Shown: in pieces, positions 6,538 through 10,695 of the stretch
Layout: each line of letters opens with the position of its first letter
How positions within the stretch are numbered: position 1 is the stretch's first letter
Assembly (NCBI GenBank): GCA_903873955.1
Contig: CAIQQL010000151.1
Span: 1-10,695, forward strand
DNA: 10,695 nucleotides
Origin: an uncultured archaeon
GTDB lineage: Archaea > Nanobdellota > Nanobdellia > Pacearchaeales > GW2011-AR1
Direction: 5' to 3'
Notes under the pieces: generated by a model
Databases searched by the model: none
What the model was told of the DNA's origin: nothing
The model's input: the letters and a program-made list of their open reading frames with translations, nothing else
Position numbers and translations under genes: made by a program

Positions 6538-7757
6538 TAGTGTTGCCCGTTCAAGAGGTCCTCGTAAATATCAATGACTCGGGCAGCAGGGGTGTCCCAG
6601 CTCATCTTCTGCACTTCTCGTCTTCCATTCTCTTTCAGGCATCGCTGCAATGCGTCATATTTGAGCACAGATACAATCTTATTGGCCATGTCATCAGTGT
6701 CCCAGAAATCCGATTTCAGGCAATGGGTGACCACTTCAGAGACACCGGACTGATTGGACATGAGGACAGGAGTGCCATTCATGAGGGATTCAAGCGGTGT
6801 GATGCCGAACGGTTCAGAGACTGAGGGGAGGACATAGAGATCAGCCATCTGGTATGCTTTGGCAACATCCTTGCCGCGTAAGAATCCTGCAAAGATGAAC
6901 TTGTCTGCAATGCCGAGCTCTGCGACCTTGCGGATGATCATGCGTTCCATGTCTCCGCTCCCGACTACGACAAACATGACTTTTGGATAATGCTCCAAAA
7001 CTTTCTGGGCTGTATAGACGAAATAATCGGGTCCCTTTTGCAAGGTGAGCCTGCCTAAGAAGAGGACAATCTTGTTGGTTTTCTTCAGGTCATGGATCTG
7101 TTCGACCACATAGTCTTCAAAGTCCACAGAATTATGGACCACCTCGACCTTTTCAGCAGGGATGCCGTAATGGTCGACAATCTTTTGCTTGGTATAATTG
7201 CTCACGGCAATGACTTTATCTGCTGCCTCCATTCCTTTGCGCTCGATATCATAGACATATTGATTGACATTGCTTCCGCCCGTGCGGTCAAATTCTGTCG
7301 CGTGCATATGCACCACAAGATATTTTCCAGAGACCTTCTTTGCAGCAAGCGCGGCCTTGAACGTGAGCCAGTCATGGGCATGGATGATGTCAAAGGTCTC
7401 CATGTGGGCGATTTTTTCCCCGATAGCGCCATAGCGTTCTACTTCTTCAAAAAGATTATTGCCATAGGCAGGGTTAGGATTAGGGGTCCCTTTTTCATAA
7501 TGCAGGCTGTTCTCATAACTTTCGGAGGTGCTATAGGGCTGGATGAGTGAATTGACGACATAACGGGTGGATGGAGAAAGCTCTTCATCACCAAAGACAA
7601 ACTTGACAAAATCGGCGTCGACATTAAGACGCCTGGGCAGGACAAAGGAGACGGCGACATGCTGTTTGTTGAGGCTGCGGGTCAAGCCATAGCAGGCTGT
7701 CCCTAAGCCTCCGCTGTAGAACGGAGGGAACTCCCATCCAAACATCAAAACCTTCAT
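6537..7757 (-). CDS. GT4-family glycosyltransferase, glycogen/starch synthase-like
   Basis: A retaining GT-B glycosyltransferase of 406 residues that probably extends an alpha-1,4-glucan from a nucleotide-sugar. The N-terminal Rossmann domain carries FGWEFPPFYSGGLGTA (6-21); the GGLG loop is typical of glycogen and starch synthases. The C-terminal domain has FLGRLTLQKG (233-242) and the E-x7-E nucleotide-sugar motif SEPFGITPLE (314-323, Glu315 and Glu323). HAHDW (126-130) is also typical. Sugar donor (ADP- or UDP-glucose) cannot be read from the sequence. No transmembrane segment is seen. It follows the short GH15 gene by 57 nt, a gap that may contain its own TATA element, and shares TAATG with the GH57 gene. 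An envelope-glycan role is possible but less likely given the neighbours. Confidence 0.92.
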   Translation of the reverse strand: MKVLMFGWEFPPFYSGGLGTACYGLTRSLNKQHVAVSFVLPRRLNVDADFVKFVFGDEELSPSTRYVVNSLIQPYSTSESYENSLHYEKGTPNPNPAYGNNLFEEVERYGAIGEKIAHMETFDIIHAHDWLTFKAALAAKKVSGKYLVVHMHATEFDRTGGSNVNQYVYDIERKGMEAADKVIAVSNYTKQKIVDHYGIPAEKVEVVHNSVDFEDYVVEQIHDLKKTNKIVLFLGRLTLQKGPDYFVYTAQKVLEHYPKVMFVVVGSGDMERMIIRKVAELGIADKFIFAGFLRGKDVAKAYQMADLYVLPSVSEPFGITPLESLMNGTPVLMSNQSGVSEVVTHCLKSDFWDTDDMANKIVSVLKYDALQRCLKENGRREVQKMSWDTPAARVIDIYEDLLNGQH

Positions 7758-7796
7758 TTTTTAACTCTTTTAAGTAACACTAAAGACTGAAAGTAC

Positions 7797-7805
7797 TTAT
7801 TAAAG
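7797..7805 (-). promoter_or_regulatory. Possible archaeal TATA element upstream of the glycosyltransferase
   Basis: CTTTAATAA on the minus strand is centred about 44 nt before the ATG at 7757, which would give a leader of roughly 19 nt. It resembles the CTTAATAAA found before gap. No strong ribosome binding site follows; AAAGAG is the nearest purine run. Confidence 0.4.
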
Positions 7806-7814
7806 TTTATGGAT

Positions 7815-8804
7815 TTAGAGTGCACTTACGTGATATAAGGACTGCGCCCACCCTAAAGGAGAGTTCTCATTGTGGTTTTCAGCGTTGGCATAATAGAGTT
7901 CAGGAAGCTCTCCCTTCTCATTGAAGCACTCGAGCGTCTTTTTCATATAATGTTCGAACTTCTTCTTGTTGCCGAGCTGTTTGTAGATGATTGCAAGCCA
8001 GGGAAAACCCATGGTCCATTCTGCTTCCCCGTTTTTGTTGTAATATTGGTCTCCGACATAACGGATGACCCCCTTGTTACGTACAAGTTTGGTCTCAATG
8101 TTGTCTAGGATGCGTTGTCTCATCTCTTCGCTTACAATATTGTAGGGATAGACAAGGGAAAGGAGTGCCAGATCCGCGTCTTTACTATATGATTCGTTAG
8201 GCAATAGCTGTTGCAATGCCGCAGAACCATTGGCAATGAGAAAATAAGGCACTGGGATGAACTGGGAGATCATCTGAAGGCCTGCAAGGCAGGCACCAAC
8301 GGATGAAGCATGGACTTCTTCATATTCTTCCCAGACACCATTGTCAGGATCCTGCCAGTATTCAACTGAGGCGAGGTATAAGACAAGTTTGCGCAGGATG
8401 CGTTCATCTGCCTCATTACGGAGAAGGGGATAGCCTTTTTGCAGCAGGTCTCCTACTCTGAAGAGGAATGCTCCAATGGCGTCATTTTGCTTGTTTCCCC
8501 AAGGTTCCCAGAACTCTTCAAGGGTCTCAGGATGATATCTTGCATGGATATACTGGTAGGCTTCTTTTGGTTTTTCCTTGATGGCCCAGTCAATCTTATA
8601 CTCATGTTTCTTGAAAATATCAAACAGGGTATGCATCATCCTGAGCACTCCTGCCCTGTCTACGAGTTCAAGCCCTAAGGAGGCGTAGATATTGTCCCTG
8701 AGCCAGGCTTTGTCATAACCTGTATTCGCGCTGGGCGCAGCTAAGAATAACCCGTTTTTTGTCTGCAGGTTCTTCAAGAGACTCACACTACTTTGTAATA
8801 CCAT
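7815..8804 (-). CDS. GH15-like single-domain glucan hydrolase
   Basis: A 329-residue protein that looks like an (alpha/alpha)6 catalytic domain of GH15 without the N-terminal beta-sandwich; it resembles the GH15 branch related to phosphorylase-kinase alpha subunits. Visible motifs are GLFLAAPSANTGYDKAWLRDNIYASL split over 18-43 (Arg36-Asp37 matching the WPRD site), DNGVWEEYEEVHASSVGACLAGL over 154-176 with likely acid Glu159, and GELPELYY (298-305) with likely base Glu302. GWAQSLYHVS (318-327) closes the barrel. All expected acidic residues are present, so it is probably active, perhaps on different chain ends from the longer GH15. It is the first gene of the array and has a strong TATA box only about 25 nt upstream, giving an almost leaderless mRNA. 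Confidence 0.9.
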   Translation of the reverse strand: MVLQSSVSLLKNLQTKNGLFLAAPSANTGYDKAWLRDNIYASLGLELVDRAGVLRMMHTLFDIFKKHEYKIDWAIKEKPKEAYQYIHARYHPETLEEFWEPWGNKQNDAIGAFLFRVGDLLQKGYPLLRNEADERILRKLVLYLASVEYWQDPDNGVWEEYEEVHASSVGACLAGLQMISQFIPVPYFLIANGSAALQQLLPNESYSKDADLALLSLVYPYNIVSEEMRQRILDNIETKLVRNKGVIRYVGDQYYNKNGEAEWTMGFPWLAIIYKQLGNKKKFEHYMKKTLECFNEKGELPELYYANAENHNENSPLGWAQSLYHVSAL

Positions 8805-8828
8805 GTTACTTAAGAGTAGTAATAGTAC

Positions 8829-8836
8829 TATATAAA
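8829..8836 (-). promoter_or_regulatory. TATA box of the glucan operon (near-leaderless)
   Basis: On the minus strand this is TTTATATA, a perfect archaeal TATA consensus. Its centre is about 28 nt before ATG at 8804, so transcription should begin at or next to the start codon. It overlaps the palindrome ATAGTACTAT (8822-8831), so a protein bound there would compete with TBP. Confidence 0.75.
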
Positions 8837-8922
8837 CCTTACTATTAGTTGTTACTATATAGTAGTATAATAGTGACTTAATCTCTAGGTAAACAGAAGA
8901 AGGGTAGATAGTGAACTATATG

Positions 8923-8930
8923 TTTAAATA
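8923..8930 (+). promoter_or_regulatory. TATA box of the SIS-domain gene
   Basis: TTTAAATA lies about 45 nt before the ATG at 8972. Initiation would fall near 8950, giving a leader of about 20 nt that has no Shine-Dalgarno site. The predicted start overlaps the CTTCTT/AAGAAG near-palindrome. Confidence 0.6.
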
Positions 8931-8971
8931 ACGCTGACACCTTCTTTGAAGAAGAGTAGTGCCCTGCAAAG

Positions 8972-9865
8972 ATGCTGGATAAAAAAAAGATTGTTGATTT
9001 GGATGTCTGTGTTCTAGATGCCCTAACCCTCTTTAGTGCCCAAGCATTGCCTAGTCTTGAGATACCTGTGGGACGCAGGCCTCTGGTGGTCGGAAGCGGA
9101 AATGCCGCCGTGGTCGGAAGGATCCTTTTTGAACATCGCGATGCAGTCTTTGCCGATGAGAGTACCTACCTGCATAAGTTGGACAATATCAAAGCAATCG
9201 ATACAGCTGTCCTTATCTCTGCTTCAGGTGGAAAGCACGCACCGATCATTGCACAAGAACTGAAGAAACGCAACCTCCCCGTGACGCTCATCACCAATAA
9301 TCCTTTGGGTCTTGCGGACTCTTTGGTCAATAAGACGCTTCTGTTCCCTAAAAATCGAGAACCCTATACTTACAATACCTCTACCTATCTGGGGATGGTT
9401 CTTGCAAAAACACAGGAAGACCCGCAAAAGATCATGCATTATCTTTCACAAACAAAGAAAAAAATCCCTAAAAACCTTAAAAAATATGACTCTTACTTCA
9501 TTATTGTCCCGGAAGAGTTTGATGCTGTACGTGAGATGTTCCTCACCAAATTTGATGAACTTTTTGGTGCCCAGGTCTCAGGAAGGGTATTCACCGCTGA
9601 GCAGGCAATGCATGCAAAGACATTGGTACCTTCAGATAAGGAATTGTTCATTGGTCTGGGATATAATAATCGTACGTTTGGCAAGCATCGCCTTAATCTT
9701 CCTTTACCTAAACAAGCAGGTTATGGGACTTTGATTGCGTTAGGATATTATGTCATCGGGCAAATCCAGAAGCAGCACAAACCGTATTATAAAAAGAATA
9801 TTGAGGTATATACGAAATCAGCATCGAGGATGTTTAAAGAAAAGATTGAGCCTTGGGTTGATTAA
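8972..9865 (+). CDS. SIS-domain sugar-phosphate isomerase-like protein
   Basis: A 297-residue cytosolic protein with the layout of a double SIS-fold protein, a group that binds or isomerises phosphosugars (GlmS, PGI/PMI, AgaS). The first SIS domain is about 38-145: loop VVGSGNAAV (39-47), then ISASGGKHAP (82-91), LITNNPLGLAD (106-116), and EPYTYNTSTYLG (130-141), similar to the E-x-x-x-x-T segment of GlmS-like domains. A second, more diverged half (about 172-290) contains AEQAMHAKTL (209-218). Two usual phosphate-contact positions are altered: Ala45 where the first loop often has Ser, and Lys88 where S-x-S-G-x-(T/S) normally ends. The exact reaction is unknown. Being divergent from the glucan operon, it may act on or sense glucose-, fructose- or glucosamine-phosphate; that is inference. 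No clear ribosome binding site. Confidence 0.8.
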   Translation: MLDKKKIVDLDVCVLDALTLFSAQALPSLEIPVGRRPLVVGSGNAAVVGRILFEHRDAVFADESTYLHKLDNIKAIDTAVLISASGGKHAPIIAQELKKRNLPVTLITNNPLGLADSLVNKTLLFPKNREPYTYNTSTYLGMVLAKTQEDPQKIMHYLSQTKKKIPKNLKKYDSYFIIVPEEFDAVREMFLTKFDELFGAQVSGRVFTAEQAMHAKTLVPSDKELFIGLGYNNRTFGKHRLNLPLPKQAGYGTLIALGYYVIGQIQKQHKPYYKKNIEVYTKSASRMFKEKIEPWVD

Positions 9866-9894
9866 TAATTTTTAAATCTCTTTTGGATATATTC
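9866..9894. terminator. T-rich convergent intergenic region
   Basis: The 29-nt gap between convergent genes carries TTTTT (9869-9873) and TTTT (9881-9884) on the plus strand, plausible archaeal T-tract terminators for the SIS-domain gene. No hairpin is evident. Confidence 0.45.
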
Positions 9895-10572
9895 TTAATT
9901 TAAATATAACGGATTATTGAGAAAAAGCTTTTTGACCTGATTATCTTCAAAAATAGTCAATGGTTTTATTTGGGCAAGCAATTTTTTATTATTAATAACC
10001 GCTCCAGCCCCGTCAGGAATTGCGATTATCTTTTTAATGCTTTTTTTAGACATATATTCCTTAACTGAGGTTATTAAGCTGTCATCAAAATGTGGCCATA
10101 TATCGAATCCGCTTATTTTATCCAATGACTCAAAATCTGTAAGTTCGATATCATTGTTATCATAATAAAGAGAGGTAAGTATATCTTTTGCCAGAATTAT
10201 TGCTCCTGCACTAACTCCATAAACTACCTTATCTTTCTCAATAAATTTATTCAAAAGCTTAAGATTTCCAGTTTTTTTAAGAATATATAACAACTGCGGT
10301 GTATTTCCACCACCAATAAATATTCCTCCAAATTCTTCCAAATAACTAGAGGATAAACTTTCGTGATTATTTAAAATTTCTAATCTCTCGACCCCAAGAG
10401 ATAGGAAATAATCTTTATGCAAATTATAAAATTTATCAAAACTATACCTCTTCATATCTAATGCTAGAGGGATGTACAATACTTTTTTTGTCTTTAATAA
10501 CGAAACAAAAATCTTATCTAACTCCACATTCTGTCCTAGATTACCTCCTCCAGCTAATAATAGTTTCATCAT
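9895..10572 (-). CDS. S51-family peptidase (peptidase E-like)
   Basis: A 225-residue cytosolic serine hydrolase of the class-I glutamine amidotransferase-like fold. The glycine loop FIGGGNTPQLL is at 85-95, the nucleophile elbow YGVSAGA (118-124) gives Ser121, and WPHFDD (159-164) gives His161, matching the Ser-His pair of peptidase E. Known members cleave N-terminal Asp dipeptides or cyanophycin; which substrate applies here cannot be read from sequence. The gene is markedly more AT-rich than the glucan array and rich in Lys, Asn, Ile and AAT/TTA/ATA codons. It begins 8 nt after the stop of the truncated gene to its right, so the two probably form a small operon. No Shine-Dalgarno site is seen. 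MM at the N-terminus leaves the exact start uncertain by one codon. Confidence 0.88.
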   Translation of the reverse strand: MMKLLLAGGGNLGQNVELDKIFVSLLKTKKVLYIPLALDMKRYSFDKFYNLHKDYFLSLGVERLEILNNHESLSSSYLEEFGGIFIGGGNTPQLLYILKKTGNLKLLNKFIEKDKVVYGVSAGAIILAKDILTSLYYDNNDIELTDFESLDKISGFDIWPHFDDSLITSVKEYMSKKSIKKIIAIPDGAGAVINNKKLLAQIKPLTIFEDNQVKKLFLNNPLYLN

Positions 10573-10580
10573 AAAATAAT

Positions 10581-10695
10581 CTAACTCCGATTTAAATATT
10601 CATCCTTTAAAGATAATAAAATTCTTTCACATTCTTCTTTCACTTGTACTAGGTCTTTTCTTTGTGTATCAATAACGAATGTTTTCTCTCTACAA
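10581..10695 (-). CDS. C-terminal 37 residues of an unidentified protein (5' end beyond window)
   Basis: An open minus-strand frame enters at the right edge and ends at TAG (10581-10583). The visible tail includes KTFVIDTQRKDLVQVKEECERILLSL, split here as KTFVIDT then a charged helix, ending in DEYLNRS. A strand ending in VIDT followed by a C-terminal helix is common at the end of P-loop nucleotide or small-molecule kinases, but 37 residues are too few to assign a family. It shares the AT-rich composition of the adjoining peptidase gene and lies 8 nt upstream of it on the same strand, so co-transcription is likely. Confidence 0.6.
   Translation of the reverse strand, partial: CREKTFVIDTQRKDLVQVKEECERILLSLKDEYLNRS

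Larger units (their letters stand above)
8805..8971. promoter_or_regulatory. Divergent control region with repeated TTACTA/TAGTAA motifs
   Basis: These 167 bases separate two divergently transcribed genes and carry no gene. The left half is dense in related words: TAGTAA (8817-8822), the palindrome ATAGTACTAT (8822-8831), the direct repeats TTACTAT (8839-8845 and 8852-8858, 13 bp apart), and the perfect palindrome TACTATATAGTA (8853-8864). A near-palindrome CTTCTT-TG-AAGAAG (8941-8954) lies near the predicted start of the plus-strand transcript. These look like operator sites for one or two regulators, none of which is encoded in this window. Confidence 0.6.

Noticed and set aside
7092..7550. 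152-residue plus-strand open frame rich in Ile/Phe/Asp
   Set aside because: Antisense to the glycosyltransferase, with no ribosome site. The hydrophobic look comes from reading the complement of the real gene.
8805..8971. Short RNA gene, riboswitch or CRISPR array in the divergent region
   Set aside because: The repeats are short AT-rich words without regular spacers, and no tRNA-like or long stable fold is visible. Promoter and operator function explains it better.

Overview
This is most likely an archaeal chromosome fragment, perhaps from a DPANN-type lineage such as Woesearchaeota or Pacearchaeota; the phylum is inferred. Archaeal signs are a perfect TTTATATA box about 25 nt upstream of the start codon at 8804 (a nearly leaderless transcript), an archaeal-style phosphoglycerate kinase, and a set of GH57, GH15 and GT4 enzymes like that of archaeal glycogen loci. 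Several internal genes use Shine-Dalgarno sites that overlap the stop codon of the gene before.

Layout. From 8804 down to position 1, nine minus-strand genes form one tightly packed array. In transcription order they are: a short single-domain GH15 enzyme; a GT4 glycogen/starch synthase-like glycosyltransferase; a GH57 alpha-amylase-like enzyme joined to it by a TAATG overlap; a small DUF5752-like protein; a MinD/ParA-type ATPase; a second DUF5752-like protein; a full-length two-domain GH15 glucoamylase-like enzyme; a bacterial-type (class I) GAPDH; and phosphoglycerate kinase, which runs off the left edge. Gaps are mostly under 25 nt or are overlaps. The two larger gaps, 57 and 59 nt, may hold internal promoters.

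To the right, a 167-bp divergent control region rich in TTACTA/TAGTAA motifs separates this array from a plus-strand SIS-domain sugar-phosphate-binding protein (8972-9865). A short convergent gap follows. The last 0.8 kb is visibly more AT-rich. It encodes an S51-family peptidase on the minus strand and the C-terminal tail of an unidentified protein that runs off the right edge.

How the genes work together. The array appears to cover making an alpha-glucan (GT4), trimming or breaking it down to glucose (GH57 and two GH15 enzymes), and the ATP-yielding part of glycolysis (GAPDH, PGK). The most intriguing part is the ATPase sandwiched between two DUF5752 paralogs, with overlapping reading frames on both sides, in the middle of a carbohydrate-storage operon. 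By analogy with ParA/MinD ATPases that position carboxysomes and other cargo, it could position or regulate a glycogen-like granule or its enzymes. That is inference, not something the sequence proves.
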